The notes under the pieces: model-generated
What the model was told of the DNA's origin: nothing
The model's database searches: none
What the model saw: the letters and a program-made list of their open reading frames with translations, nothing else
NCBI GenBank assembly: GCA_000733415.1
Contig: KL662192.1
Span: forward strand, 664,416-728,415
From: [Leptolyngbya] sp. JSC-1
Lineage (GTDB): Bacteria > Cyanobacteriota > Cyanobacteriia > Elainellales > Elainellaceae
DNA: 64,000 nt
Direction: 5' to 3'
Shown here: in pieces, positions 46,695 to 56,146 of the stretch
Layout: every line of letters begins with the position of its first letter
How positions within the stretch are numbered: the stretch's first letter is position 1
Program-made: the position numbers and the translations under genes

Positions 46695-47303
46695 ATGCTA
46701 GGTAAACTATCGCGTCAGCATCCGCCATTGGGAACAATCTGGATCATAATCATCGCTCTAATTGGGCTGAGCATAATTCCGTCGCGATTGATGATTGCTA
46801 GGCATCTAGCCCCACAACCAGAGGCTGTTTTGGTGTTAGGGGGAGGAACTGGACGAGAAGAGGCAGCAGCCCAATTAGCACAACATTACCCTAGTCTGAT
46901 GATTTGGGTCTCAAGTGGTAGATCTCCTCAGGATATTTACGCTATCTTTCAATCGGCTAGCGTGTCTACGACACGGCTCCACCTTGACTATCGGGCAACC
47001 GACACCGTCACCAATTTCACAACGTTGGTTCTTGAGTTGAAGCAACATCAGATTCAGCATGTTTTTTTAGTAACATCTGACTTTCACATGCCCCGTGCTC
47101 AGGCAATTGCTACAGTCGTCCTGGGAAGCCAGGGAATTGCTTTCACACCCTTTGCAGTTGAGACCACTGAACCACGGGAGCCAGTGATTCAGATTGCGCG
47201 GGATGTATGCCGATCCATTGTTTGGCTCTTAACTGGAAGAACCGGAGCGAGCCTCAGGCAACAACTATTGTTTCTACCCAACGAGATCTTGAATAATTCA
47301 TAA
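46695..47303 (+). CDS. YdcF/DUF218 family protein (202 aa)
   Basis: One N-terminal membrane helix (about 14-30, GTIWIIIIALIGLSII) is followed by the DUF218 domain: AVLVLGGGTGREEAA, WVSSGRSPQDIY, the DTVTNF motif and VFLVTSDFHMPRAQAIA. Family members act on envelope precursors in some bacteria (SanA/ElyC types), but the reaction is not defined. It is the last gene of the polysaccharide run and may help precursor turnover. The short C-terminus has no second helix. Confidence 0.85.
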   Translation: MLGKLSRQHPPLGTIWIIIIALIGLSIIPSRLMIARHLAPQPEAVLVLGGGTGREEAAAQLAQHYPSLMIWVSSGRSPQDIYAIFQSASVSTTRLHLDYRATDTVTNFTTLVLELKQHQIQHVFLVTSDFHMPRAQAIATVVLGSQGIAFTPFAVETTEPREPVIQIARDVCRSIVWLLTGRTGASLRQQLLFLPNEILNNS

Positions 47304-47381
47304 TTCTGCACCTTCATTTCGAGCGTAGCCTCATCAACTACAATAGGAACAACCTCTGCGGCGCTGAGGAGGCTGCCAGCT

Positions 47382-48140
47382 ATGCCAGATCCCGTCTTGG
47401 AAGCAGAACAGTTTGCAGAACAATTCACAGCAGAGCCTGAGGCTGAGTGGCAGATCTATGCTCCGACTCAGGACGATTTACCCTGCGATGATGGTATTCC
47501 GATGGAGACGCTTCGCCACAAGCTGCAAATGGACATCTTGGTGGATGCCTACATGAACTGGTTGATTGCCAACCAATTGCAGGGGTTTGTCGGAGGCAAC
47601 ATGTTTGTTTATTTCAGTCCCGATCAGGTCCGCAATCAGAACTACCGGGGGCCGGATGTGTTTGTCGTCAAAGATGTACCGCCAGGGGAGCGGCGCAGTT
47701 GGGTGGTTTGGCAAGAGGGCAAAGCCCCGGATGTGGTGATTGAATTGCTGTCAGACTCTACAGCTAGACACGACAAAACCGAGAAAAAGCAGATTTATCA
47801 GGATCGGTTGCGGGTAACCGAATATTTCTGGTATGACCCCTTCAACCCGGACGATTTTGCCGGTTTCAGTTTACAGCGAGGATTTTATCAACCTCTAAAT
47901 TTTGATGCTCAACAACGCCTCGTGAGCGAGCAACTGGGGTTAGCACTAGTTCGCTGGCAGGGTATTTTCAAACAAGTTGAGGCCGTTTGGCTACGCTGGG
48001 CAACGTTAGATGGTGAACTGCTACCGACTGATAAAGAACTAGCGGAGCAAGAGCGTCAACGCGCTGAAGAAGAACGTCAACGCGCCGATCGCCTTACTGC
48101 CAAATTGCGAGAACTTGGCATCGATCCGGATCAGCCTTGA
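47382..48140 (+). CDS. Uma2 family endonuclease-like protein (252 aa)
   Basis: The Uma2 (DUF820) fold of the PD-(D/E)XK superfamily is clear: NYRGPDVFVVKDV, then PDVVIELLSDSTARHDKTEK with the catalytic D, E and K pattern, and VTEYFWYDPF. GAGGAGG lies upstream of the ATG. The C-terminus (about 220-245) is a Glu/Arg/Gln coiled coil (LAEQERQRAEEERQRA), seen in many cyanobacterial copies. These genes are numerous in cyanobacterial genomes. Nuclease activity is expected from the fold but the biological role is unknown. Confidence 0.88.
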   Translation: MPDPVLEAEQFAEQFTAEPEAEWQIYAPTQDDLPCDDGIPMETLRHKLQMDILVDAYMNWLIANQLQGFVGGNMFVYFSPDQVRNQNYRGPDVFVVKDVPPGERRSWVVWQEGKAPDVVIELLSDSTARHDKTEKKQIYQDRLRVTEYFWYDPFNPDDFAGFSLQRGFYQPLNFDAQQRLVSEQLGLALVRWQGIFKQVEAVWLRWATLDGELLPTDKELAEQERQRAEEERQRADRLTAKLRELGIDPDQP

Positions 48141-48177
48141 GAGCTTGATTCTTCAGGAGATATCAATACCAAGCAGT

Positions 48178-48465
48178 CTAGCGTTCTTCAAAGCTAGGCA
48201 GGTGGTTGCGTCGTTGACGTAAGACCGGACGGTCTTTTGTTTTCGCTGAGGATGGCTGGGATTCAGACAGTGGCTCCTGCATCGATTCCATTTTGTTAGC
48301 TTCTAGGAGAAAGACTCGATAGCCATACACCGTATAGAGATTCTGGTAAGTGCAAATGTAGCCTTCCTCTTGCAGTTGAGCCGCGCGTGCTGCACGGGCT
48401 TGTCTAGCTTGGTCCTCATCACCCCAGTCGAGTTCAAGGAAGGTTTCCTGAATTGTGGTTGTCAA
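48178..48465 (-). CDS. Small conserved cyanobacterial protein (about 95 aa)
   Basis: The TTG at 48465 with GAGG six bases upstream gives MTTTIQETFLELDWGDED; a GTG at 48480 would add five residues. The core QEEGYICTYQNLYTVYGYRVFLLEA is Tyr-rich with a helical Ala/Arg stretch before it, and the tail is polar and basic. I do not recognise a named family. The 3' end converges with the Uma2 gene. Confidence 0.55.
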   Translation of the reverse strand: MTTTIQETFLELDWGDEDQARQARAARAAQLQEEGYICTYQNLYTVYGYRVFLLEANKMESMQEPLSESQPSSAKTKDRPVLRQRRNHLPSFEER

Positions 48466-48480
48466 AGCACACCTCGGCAC

Positions 48481-49152
48481 GAAACGGAGACAACGGACTA
48501 TTGAACTATTGAACTATTGTGTTCTGGTTTCTCCACAAAAATTTGTAGAAGGAACGATAGTCCAGTCTTTATTCTAGTCAACTTGAGCGATCCTGGGCAG
48601 ACAATCAAAACTAATTTGTAGTTTGAATCTGTAATTTGTAATTCCTGCCAATGGCCACTTCTTGAAGATCTGATGAAATGACAGCAGCGCTCTTGCTCTT
48701 AATTGGTGGGTGTGTTTGGATCGAGGGAACAACTTGGGTGATTCTACTGAAGCGGCAATTAGATGCGAGCAGTGCCAGCAGGGGCAACACCAATCTGAAA
48801 CAGCAACCTAAAACAGCCAGCCTAAAACAGCCAGCCTAAAACAGTAAGACAGGGTAGCAAGTTGTGATAGATAAAGTTTAACGGATGGCAAAATAGTTAC
48901 TCCTCTGATGTATTAGCTTGTATTAGCTAATGAGCCTAAAAGCTAATTCTCAACGCTAATAGTCAGGTAATAGTGACAGCGAAAGAACAAGTTTGTTATT
49001 AGCAAACAATCAATCGAGTGATCATAGCTAGTGTGGCGTCGAGCAGATGATCTGCTTGATAGTAAATTAAAAAGTGAAGATGCAGAGAAATTGACGGCAA
49101 AACCTGAAGACTCATCAAACCCAAATCATGTAAATCCGAATAATAGTAAAAA
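48481..49152. other. Intergenic region with short tandem repeats
   Basis: These 672 bp hold no convincing gene. A minus-strand frame at 48611-48793 (about 60 aa, hydrophobic start with a Cys) could be a tiny lipoprotein, but its start is GTG with no ribosome site. Short tandem repeats occur at 48500-48522 (TTGAACTAT units) and at 48807-48848. Confidence 0.5.
48807..48848. repeat. 14-bp tandem repeat, three units
   Basis: Two exact copies of CCTAAAACAGCCAG are followed by a third ending in TAAG. They are head to tail, without spacers. Confidence 0.88.
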
Positions 49153-49845
49153 ATGAATTTAGTCTTAAACATTAAAGAGATAGCAATCGCAATTGTTGCC
49201 GACTCGTTCAATCCACTGTTGCTAACCGCAGATTTTTTGAAATACGGCGGTATTATTCCAGCCGGGTGGGAATTATCCCAGCAGCCGGTTTTGTCCGCAA
49301 TGGCTTCCCAGGTTGTGTTTCAATCTGGGGTTAGCATCTTGGCTCAAGCCAATCGGCTGCTGTTTGTCGAAGCTTTAGTAGCTACAGACCCCAAAGAAGT
49401 AACGCTTGCAACCATCGCTCAGAAATATACCCACGCTCTGCCCCAGGCTAATTATCAAGCTGTCGGCATCAACTTCACTGGGTTTGCTAACTCGATGGGA
49501 GAAACAGTCCATCACTACCTAACAAACACGCTGCTGGCTCCTGGCCCTTGGCATAGCTTCGGAGAAACAGCTCCACGAGCGACGTTTCGCTTGAGTTATA
49601 CCCTGAAGCAGGCGCAGCTCAATTTAGACATCGCGGAGGTCAACTGGCAGATCTCTGAACGAGAGGAACAACCGGCTATCCTGTTTGCCGCCAATTTCGA
49701 CCATCTGCTCCAAAGCAGCACCCCAAGCGGGCGATTGCAAGAGCTGAACCAAGCGATTGACCGTTGGCCAACTTACCTTGAAACCTACCACAATCTAGTC
49801 AACTCACGGTTTCTCCAGCCCGAACGAGCGGTTAGCCCCGTTTAA
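49153..49845 (+). CDS. Hypothetical protein (230 aa)
   Basis: Begins MNLVLNIKEIAIAIVADSFN. It looks soluble, with a mixed alpha/beta pattern: PVLSAMASQVVFQSGVSIL, NRLLFVEALVATD, NYQAVGINFTGFAN, then LDIAEVNWQISEREEQPAIL. There are no cysteines in a motif, no signal peptide and no membrane helix. I do not recognise the family. It converges with the flavoenzyme gene on the opposite strand, 20 bp apart, and has no obvious operon partner. Confidence 0.65.
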   Translation: MNLVLNIKEIAIAIVADSFNPLLLTADFLKYGGIIPAGWELSQQPVLSAMASQVVFQSGVSILAQANRLLFVEALVATDPKEVTLATIAQKYTHALPQANYQAVGINFTGFANSMGETVHHYLTNTLLAPGPWHSFGETAPRATFRLSYTLKQAQLNLDIAEVNWQISEREEQPAILFAANFDHLLQSSTPSGRLQELNQAIDRWPTYLETYHNLVNSRFLQPERAVSPV

Positions 49846-49865
49846 GCTCCAGTTGGAAACCCAGC

Positions 49866-51230
49866 TCAAGATACAGCGATTGACTCCGCTTCAAACCAGG
49901 TGCGGTCGAATTTACAGCCCAAGTGCTGCTGAATCCGCAAAATATCCTGTTCGGCATTGCCCAAGCAGGTCGTTGCTCCGGGTGAAGGCGTAATATTGAA
50001 GCGAATGCCATTACCGGGATCGATCTCGGCCTGTCCTAAGATCAATTTGCGTTGAGTCCGATCAATCAATTGGGGACGCACACCGCCTACACCTTGGGCA
50101 AATTCCAGATCTTCTAGCTGCAATGACGGCACAATCTTGCGAGCATCGTTTAGGAACAAACGCCGATTCACAACCGGCATCTCGAAGGCGATATTTTTGA
50201 AAATATAATTGCGAATATCGCGCACCTTAAACAAATCCCACAGAACACCCGTCACGGTCTGGTCGAGCTTCAGCACTTCTAGATAATCAATCAGCGTTTG
50301 TAGATTATGACGCTCTAGTAGCGGTAAGGGCAGTGCTGTCGGACCAAAGCGAGTTTTATTGGGCATTGTGATGTCTGGATCACCGTGAATTGCCGCAAAG
50401 GGCAGTTTATCGTTCTGTACGGTGTAGACCTTACCGTTGAGCACTTGGGGCGTGAAGTAGAAATTGCCCGCAATGGGCAGACAAGAATACTCCAAGCCGA
50501 TGCCCATGCGGTGCGCAAACAGCAGACTGTGGCCTCCTGCCGATACCACCACGAACCGAGCCAGCATTGTTTCTGCAGCGGTTGTAACTCGGTAGTTCTC
50601 GCCCACTGGCTCAATCGTCTGTACCGGATAGCCCAATTTCAAATCTACAGTTTTGTCACTAGTCTGCGCCTGTTCAATAAACGATTGGGCTAATGTACCG
50701 TAATTAATCGCCGTATATTCATCCAACACTGCAAGAGCGACTAATTCTTCCGGTCGGTCTTGTCCATTTACCTTGACTACACTGGGTTCTACGGCTGCAA
50801 TTTCGACCTTGTCTAAAAGCTGCATACCCGCAAAATGGGGCTTAAAGGTTTCGTAGCGCTGCCGTAGGAACTCACACTCCTGAGCACCAACACCCAGCAC
50901 CATTTTGGGAAAGCGGTAGATAATCTGGTCTCGCTGAGCTGGGGACAACTGTTCAGCATAGCGTACTAACATCTGAGCCGAGCGACGCACCTTCAGCGCC
51001 TTCTCGAGGCTGTAGTTGGTTTCAATGTCACCACAGTGAATCGTTTGGCTATTGTTCGTGGCTTTAGAATTGACCGACGCAACTTGGGAATACTTTTCTA
51101 CTAGCGCCACTCGCTTCAAATCGGTGAAGGTTGCTAGCGCATAAAGCAACGCCGCACCAGCTACCCCACCACCGATAATCACTACGTCGTATATGCGATC
51201 TGTCATGCGGTCAGTTGTCGTATTAGTCAT
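49866..51230 (-). CDS. FAD-dependent oxidoreductase, malate:quinone oxidoreductase-like (454 aa)
   Basis: An FAD-binding Rossmann motif (VVIIGGGVAGAALLYAL, about 16-32) is followed by RVALVEKYSQVASVNSKATN, NSQTIHCGDIETNY and later FVVVSAGGHSLLFAHRMG. The overall plan is that of Mqo-type flavoenzymes, which oxidise malate or a related 2-hydroxyacid and pass electrons to quinone at the membrane. The substrate motifs differ from the standard enterobacterial enzyme, so substrate is uncertain. AAGGG lies about eight bases before the ATG. No neighbouring gene suggests the pathway. Confidence 0.8.
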   Translation of the reverse strand: MTNTTTDRMTDRIYDVVIIGGGVAGAALLYALATFTDLKRVALVEKYSQVASVNSKATNNSQTIHCGDIETNYSLEKALKVRRSAQMLVRYAEQLSPAQRDQIIYRFPKMVLGVGAQECEFLRQRYETFKPHFAGMQLLDKVEIAAVEPSVVKVNGQDRPEELVALAVLDEYTAINYGTLAQSFIEQAQTSDKTVDLKLGYPVQTIEPVGENYRVTTAAETMLARFVVVSAGGHSLLFAHRMGIGLEYSCLPIAGNFYFTPQVLNGKVYTVQNDKLPFAAIHGDPDITMPNKTRFGPTALPLPLLERHNLQTLIDYLEVLKLDQTVTGVLWDLFKVRDIRNYIFKNIAFEMPVVNRRLFLNDARKIVPSLQLEDLEFAQGVGGVRPQLIDRTQRKLILGQAEIDPGNGIRFNITPSPGATTCLGNAEQDILRIQQHLGCKFDRTWFEAESIAVS

Positions 51231-51357
51231 GCTAAAGCCCTTATGTTTTCCCTGAGCGGAACTTAGTTCAGTTCTAGTAGTTCAGTAATAGTATAAGGGT
51301 GTCCACGCTTACTGGTCCCCCTCCATTCGGGTTAGTCCCAGCGGGAATTGGAGGGAG

Positions 51358-52725
51358 TTAGCGACCTAAGGCAGGAATTGTGACCGTAAATACCGTTCCC
51401 TTTGTCGCTTCACTGCTAACGGCGATTTCTCCTTGGTGTAGCGCTAAACAGGTTTTGACAACCGCCAACCCAAGTCCAGTTCCAACAATATGGTTGACAT
51501 TTTGGCCGCGATAAAACGGTGCAAATATCTTTTGCTGCTCTTCTAAGGAAATGCCGATTCCTTCATCTTTGACTTGAAAAATCGTCGCGTCTGGTTTGCA
51601 GATCAAGCTCAGGTAAATACTACTTCCCTGAGGAGAATACTTCACGGCATTCAAAAGTAAATTACTCAGAATTGAATAGATCAGCTTTTCATCTAAATTG
51701 ACGCGCGTACAGCGCCCCTGACTGACAAATTGCAGCGAATGCGACATTGCTTGACTCGCCTGAATATCTTCCAGCAAATTCAGACAGAAGGCTTCAATAT
51801 CCAGAGGAGCAGGCTTAAATTCTAGTTCTCCGGCCTCGGCCCTAGAAAGCGTCAAAATATCAGTCAACAACTGGTTCATCAGCCGCGCTGAAACCTGGAT
51901 GCGCTGCAAATTCTTGAGTTTACTTTCATCCACTAGCTCCTGAAGAATCTCCTCTAGGAGTTGAGAAGAGGCAAGAATCACACTCAGCGGCGTGCGAAAC
52001 TCGTGAGATACCATCGAGAAGAAGCGCAACTTTAACTGATTCAGTTCTTTTTCTTGAGCCAGCGTGCCCTCCAGTAGCTCAACTTTTTGCCGCTGCATCT
52101 GCTGATGATAAAGCGCGAAACAGGCTCCGGCAATGGCGGCAATGCTAAGCAGAATGCCGATTAGCTCTAGTAAGGTTTTGCGCCGAATCGTAGCTTCAGA
52201 TTGGTCAATAGATGCTGCCAACTCTTGTTTTTCTTGAGCTGTGATTTCGGTTAATCTGGTTTGAATTTGGTCGCGCAGGCGAATGCTGTTTTCAGTAATC
52301 AAATTTTGGGCTGCAATCGCAGTTGGCTCGGTTTGATGCAGAGCGATCGATTGCTGCAATAGCTCCAGTCGTTGATTAATTAACGCAACTAGGTGCTGAT
52401 ACTGCTCTTGTCGAATACTAGTGTGATGAATTTCTGATTGAACTACCTGCAATTGCTTGTGGATTTTGGCTACCGCCAGTTGATAACGCTCCAGCTCTTG
52501 TTGATTGTTGAGAAAAACATAGCCCCTTCGGCCTGACTCAGCAATCAATAGCTCTGCGTAAAGTGTAGCAAGCTGATTAAGAACGTCGTAGGTTTGCTGC
52601 ACGTGACTTGCATTTTCAGTAATGGCAATCGTATTGCGGTAGGAGGCAAAGCTGACACCCGTCATCAGGAGCAAAGCCAGACCAAATCCTCCAGCAATCC
52701 ATTTTCGTTCCAGCGATCCCTTCAT
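51358..52725 (-). CDS. CHASE3-type sensor histidine kinase (455 aa)
   Basis: Two membrane helices (about 11-28 and 187-206) flank an extracytoplasmic helical domain of about 150 residues with LIAESGRRGYVFLNNQQELE, the CHASE3 hallmark. Then come the dimerisation helix with His241 in FFSMVSHEFRTPLSV and the ATPase domain with NLLLNAVKYSP, DEGIGISLEEQ and GTGLGLAVVK. It should autophosphorylate and pass phosphate to the response regulator encoded divergently 120 bp away. The input signal is unknown. Confidence 0.9.
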   Translation of the reverse strand: MKGSLERKWIAGGFGLALLLMTGVSFASYRNTIAITENASHVQQTYDVLNQLATLYAELLIAESGRRGYVFLNNQQELERYQLAVAKIHKQLQVVQSEIHHTSIRQEQYQHLVALINQRLELLQQSIALHQTEPTAIAAQNLITENSIRLRDQIQTRLTEITAQEKQELAASIDQSEATIRRKTLLELIGILLSIAAIAGACFALYHQQMQRQKVELLEGTLAQEKELNQLKLRFFSMVSHEFRTPLSVILASSQLLEEILQELVDESKLKNLQRIQVSARLMNQLLTDILTLSRAEAGELEFKPAPLDIEAFCLNLLEDIQASQAMSHSLQFVSQGRCTRVNLDEKLIYSILSNLLLNAVKYSPQGSSIYLSLICKPDATIFQVKDEGIGISLEEQQKIFAPFYRGQNVNHIVGTGLGLAVVKTCLALHQGEIAVSSEATKGTVFTVTIPALGR

Positions 52726-52845
52726 CTAAAGCGAATCCACCCAGCTACACCTTCACTCTCACCCATCTACCCATCCACCGCGCTAGTAACATGGTAGAGT
52801 CAAATGGCATAGCTCTCTTCCTACGACTCAAGCCAAATTCAGGTA

Positions 52846-53538
52846 ATGCGAATTTTAGTGGTTGAAGACGATATCCAGTTAGCAGAGGTGATCAGCGAAG
52901 CCTTGAGCCGCCGGCATTATGCAGTAGATGTTGCTAAGGATGGCAATGCAGCCTGGAAATGGGTGGAATTAGTCAAATATAGTCTGATTGTGCTGGATTT
53001 AACGCTGCCCAAGCTGGATGGTATTCGCCTTTGCCAACAGCTCCGCCAGGTAGCACCCAATCAACCCGCTCATCAAAATAAAACCAGCCCTGTGCTGATG
53101 CTGACGGCCCGCGATACTGTCACCGACAAGATTACCGGACTAGATGCGGGAGCCGATGACTATGTGACCAAGCCTTTTGATCTAGAAGAGCTAATGGCTC
53201 GGGTGCGAGCAGCGCTGCGACGCGGTAGTTCAACTACAACGGCAGATTTATGCTGGGGCGCGCTTCACCTCAACCCGGAAACCCATGAAGCTCGATATGA
53301 CAATCAGCCGCTCCTGTTGACTCCGAAGGAATACGCGCTGCTAGAATTGCTGGTTACTAACGGTAGACGAGTCCTGAGTCGATCGGGGATTATCGAGCGA
53401 GTCTGGTCCCACGATGATGCTCCAGTAGAGGAAACGGTGAACTCTCACATGCGGGGATTACGGCAGAAGCTCCGAGCGCTAGGTGCACCCGACAACTTTA
53501 TTGAAACCGTACATGGTTTAGGATATCGCTTAAAATAA
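52846..53538 (+). CDS. OmpR-family response regulator (230 aa)
   Basis: Receiver domain with the acidic pair in VVEDD, phospho-acceptor Asp51 in LIVLDLTLPKLDG, Thr in LMLTARD and Lys in YVTKPFD. A winged-helix DNA-binding domain follows (LLLTPKEYALLELL, HMRGLRQKLR, FIETVHGLGYRLK). A short insertion (PNQPAHQNKTSP) lies before the fourth strand. It is divergent from the CHASE3 kinase and is its likely partner. The shared 120-bp gap probably holds both promoters. Confidence 0.92.
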   Translation: MRILVVEDDIQLAEVISEALSRRHYAVDVAKDGNAAWKWVELVKYSLIVLDLTLPKLDGIRLCQQLRQVAPNQPAHQNKTSPVLMLTARDTVTDKITGLDAGADDYVTKPFDLEELMARVRAALRRGSSTTTADLCWGALHLNPETHEARYDNQPLLLTPKEYALLELLVTNGRRVLSRSGIIERVWSHDDAPVEETVNSHMRGLRQKLRALGAPDNFIETVHGLGYRLK

Positions 53539-53723
53539 GCCTTCTACCTCCAAGTTCTGCACCAAATCTACCCAAAATCTGCACGAAATCTGCATTTCTT
53601 CTGCATCCACGGGTGATATTCTGGCAAAGTGATTGTTTGGAGGTAAGCCCCAACCAAGCAGCGAGGAGCGTACTATCTCTGGCATTGGTGAATTACTGAT
53701 TGTGCATGGGGAATAGGGTTCTG

Positions 53724-54290
53724 ATGAAGGTGAAAGAGCAATATCACGGCTGGGTGATTGAACTAGTCTCACACCCAAATGGCTATTCATTTCATTGTTG
53801 GACGGCGCAGGAACGGATTGGCATCACCGATCGCCAGCTGTATTCCAGCCTTGATCAAGCATTAACAATTGCCAAAAAGCGAGCCGATCTGGAAACAATG
53901 CGGTGGGCCTTGACCCGGTTCCTCGATGACGCCTGCCTGCATTACAAGCTGAATTTGGACGAAATGATTGCCTTGGAGGCTTCGATTTTGGAATTTGTTG
54001 CAGCCGCTTTTAGGGAGGATTCAGCTATGCCCAGTTCTACTGAAGTTCACATGCTACAGGCCACCTGCGAGCTTTTTTGCGCCTATAAAAATACCACCTC
54101 CAAGCTTCAAGTCGTCCGCATTACTAATATTTCTGGCTGGTATTTTGAAAAAGTGGTTTTTCCGCAGGAGCAGCTCTTGTTTGAAGCGCTACCAGAGGCA
54201 GAGCTAGAGATCTATACCGGCACAGCCTGGGGCGCTACGCTGGTTGAAAAAATTCGCTGTTCTCAGTTGAAAGCCTGTATCTTTGAGTAA
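53724..54290 (+). CDS. Hypothetical protein (188 aa)
   Basis: The ATG at 53724 is chosen because AGGG lies about five bases upstream; earlier in-frame starts exist at 53700 and 53706. The protein starts MKVKEQYHGWVIELVSHPNG, a beta strand pattern, followed by a helical part (LDQALTIAKKRADLETMRWA) and a C-terminal beta/alpha stretch with ITNISGWYFEKVVFP. It is soluble, with no signal peptide. I do not recognise a named family. It overlaps the start of a small two-TM protein. Confidence 0.65.
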   Translation: MKVKEQYHGWVIELVSHPNGYSFHCWTAQERIGITDRQLYSSLDQALTIAKKRADLETMRWALTRFLDDACLHYKLNLDEMIALEASILEFVAAAFREDSAMPSSTEVHMLQATCELFCAYKNTTSKLQVVRITNISGWYFEKVVFPQEQLLFEALPEAELEIYTGTAWGATLVEKIRCSQLKACIFE

Positions 54291-54465
54291 TGTGGATGTT
54301 CTCAAAGCCATACAATTAGTCATAGTTCTGTTTATTGCGACCTGTATATTTTGCTGGGTGTTCACCTCCCATTGGATTTTCGGTCCTATAGTCACAGTAG
54401 CTGCGTTTCTGAGCGGGCTGCTTTTGCTTGGGTTGCTAGGACTTGTGCTATTAAAGCAGCAGTAA
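54283..54465 (+). CDS. Possible small two-TM membrane protein (57-60 aa)
   Basis: The frame from a TTG at 54283 (or GTG at 54292) has two hydrophobic helices, about 9-27 (AIQLVIVLFIATCIFCWVF) and 34-57 (FGPIVTVAAFLSGLLLLGLL), and ends in KQQ. It overlaps the upstream gene by eight bases, which suggests translational coupling. It ends seven bases before the stop of the convergent oxidoreductase gene. No family is known to me. Confidence 0.45.
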   Translation: MSNVDVLKAIQLVIVLFIATCIFCWVFTSHWIFGPIVTVAAFLSGLLLLGLLGLVLLKQQ

Positions 54466-54471
54466 CCGACG

Positions 54472-56040
54472 TTACTTTGCGCCCACCAGTTGCCGAGCCG
54501 TATCCTGTTGCCTCTGCCAAACCGAGCGGCCCGTGATTAGTTCCACCACATCCATACCGTTGCCGATCACACCGGGCACACTGGGGTAGCCGGCACTGGC
54601 TCCAACCAAGAAAAGATTGGGGATTTCGGTGGTATAGCCGAGGCGATTCAGCCCTACCTGTTGCGGAATTAGCTTGGCACCGTAGATATTGCCTTGGGGT
54701 TGCCCCAGATAGTATTCGCTCGTGGTTGGTGTACCGTAGACCTTCATACGAGTATAGGCATCTACGTCAGGAATCAAATCGCGTACACTGGTCATAATTT
54801 GTTTGTAGACTTCCCGTTTCTTCGCTTTATAGGCTTTCGGGTCGGTTTTTTGGAGTTGAGCAAACGGTTCGTAGGGGCAGACCGTAGCAATTTCCAAAAC
54901 GTGGTGGCCCGGAGGAGCCATACCTGGCTCTCGAGATTTTAATGTGGGGCAGGATAAAAAGATCCAGGGATGGCTGAGGTCGCCTTGCAGTTGTTTCTGG
55001 TATTCCTGGTTCAGATTACCCGTGGGATAGTACCAGATGTTCCAGTTGCCAATCCCATAGCGTTCAGGCTGGAAGCGGTTATCTAGGCCAAGATAGACAT
55101 TGAAGGCGCTGGCTGAATATTGATATCCAGTCAAACGCTGATGCTCACGCGAACTCAATCCATCGGTCTGCTGCATGAGCGCCACCGTGAGTTTGGGATC
55201 CAGGTCGCTGATGTAGGCATGTTTTGCATGATAGACAGTGCCATCGGCAGTCGTGACATGCTGCACCTGACGACCACAGACTTCGATATGCTCGACTGGA
55301 GTTGACAATCGCACCATTCCTCCTCTAGCGGTGATGGCATCCACAATCGTGTTCACCAAATGGTGAAAGTGATGTTTAGGATAGTAGGCCCCTTCAGAAT
55401 AGTCCCAAACCAATGATGTGTGGGTCAGGAGGGCAATTTCATTCGGCGGTAGCGCGTAGTCACCGCTTTGCCCTGCCAATAGATTTTGCAGCTTAGGTGA
55501 GAGTCCAACGTGATCGTACAGATCTTGCAGCGTCCAATTCCGCTTGGCGAACAGGTTCCAGTATTTGGGCAGCTTCAGCCAATCTGACCACTTCTGGTCA
55601 TACCAGCGCACGTCTCGCACCAAGTTGTGAATGTCTTGATGCAGGTGGCGAATCTCATCGCAGTAGCGGTTGATCGCCGCTCTTTCATCTGGGAACGTTG
55701 TCAAAAGGCGCGCCCGTAAGGTTTCCCATCCCAGCGGAATTTTGAAATCCACTTCGGGCGTAATCACCCGATCAATGCAATCCGGATCTAACGAGTTAAA
55801 GGGGATTGGCCGTTCCAGATAGTTGAGGAATTGGTCGATGGTTTGTCCGGGGCCGCATTGAGAAATGTAATGCACATCGGCGCAGAAGTGGTACTCACCG
55901 TAATCAAAGGTATGGCAGCAGCCACCGGGCAAATAGTGTTTTTCTAAAACCACCACTTCATGACCTTGGCGAGCTAAACACGCCGCTGCAGAAAGCCCAC
56001 CTAGTCCAGCACCTAGAATCACATAATCAAAGCTTCTCAT
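54472..56040 (-). CDS. CrtISO/RetSat-like FAD oxidoreductase (522 aa)
   Basis: An N-terminal dinucleotide site (VILGAGLGGLSAAACLARQG, about 6-25) with VVVLEKHYLPGGCCHTF places it in the phytoene desaturase/carotenoid isomerase/retinol saturase superfamily. Later conserved pieces are YAL-type PPNEIALLTHTSLVWDYSEG, HFHHLVNTIVDAI and the C-terminal FLVGASAGYPSVPGVIGNGM. Members isomerise or saturate polyene double bonds, or act on related lipids. It is not close enough to assign crtH or a retinol saturase. It is alone in its direction, with the adenosine-specific kinase gene 106 bp upstream. Confidence 0.82.
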   Translation of the reverse strand: MRSFDYVILGAGLGGLSAAACLARQGHEVVVLEKHYLPGGCCHTFDYGEYHFCADVHYISQCGPGQTIDQFLNYLERPIPFNSLDPDCIDRVITPEVDFKIPLGWETLRARLLTTFPDERAAINRYCDEIRHLHQDIHNLVRDVRWYDQKWSDWLKLPKYWNLFAKRNWTLQDLYDHVGLSPKLQNLLAGQSGDYALPPNEIALLTHTSLVWDYSEGAYYPKHHFHHLVNTIVDAITARGGMVRLSTPVEHIEVCGRQVQHVTTADGTVYHAKHAYISDLDPKLTVALMQQTDGLSSREHQRLTGYQYSASAFNVYLGLDNRFQPERYGIGNWNIWYYPTGNLNQEYQKQLQGDLSHPWIFLSCPTLKSREPGMAPPGHHVLEIATVCPYEPFAQLQKTDPKAYKAKKREVYKQIMTSVRDLIPDVDAYTRMKVYGTPTTSEYYLGQPQGNIYGAKLIPQQVGLNRLGYTTEIPNLFLVGASAGYPSVPGVIGNGMDVVELITGRSVWQRQQDTARQLVGAK

Positions 56041-56146
56041 CGTCGCCTCCTTAAATTCTGGCGTTGTTTGAGCTTAAATCGCTAATTTAGATCGACAAAA
56101 AACAGCTCGACAAGAAACACTGTTCAATGAGTTCAAGTTCAATAGC

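Noticed and set aside
48611..48793. Tiny lipoprotein on the minus strand
   Set aside because: No good lipobox, no ribosome site, and no conservation can be judged from the window.
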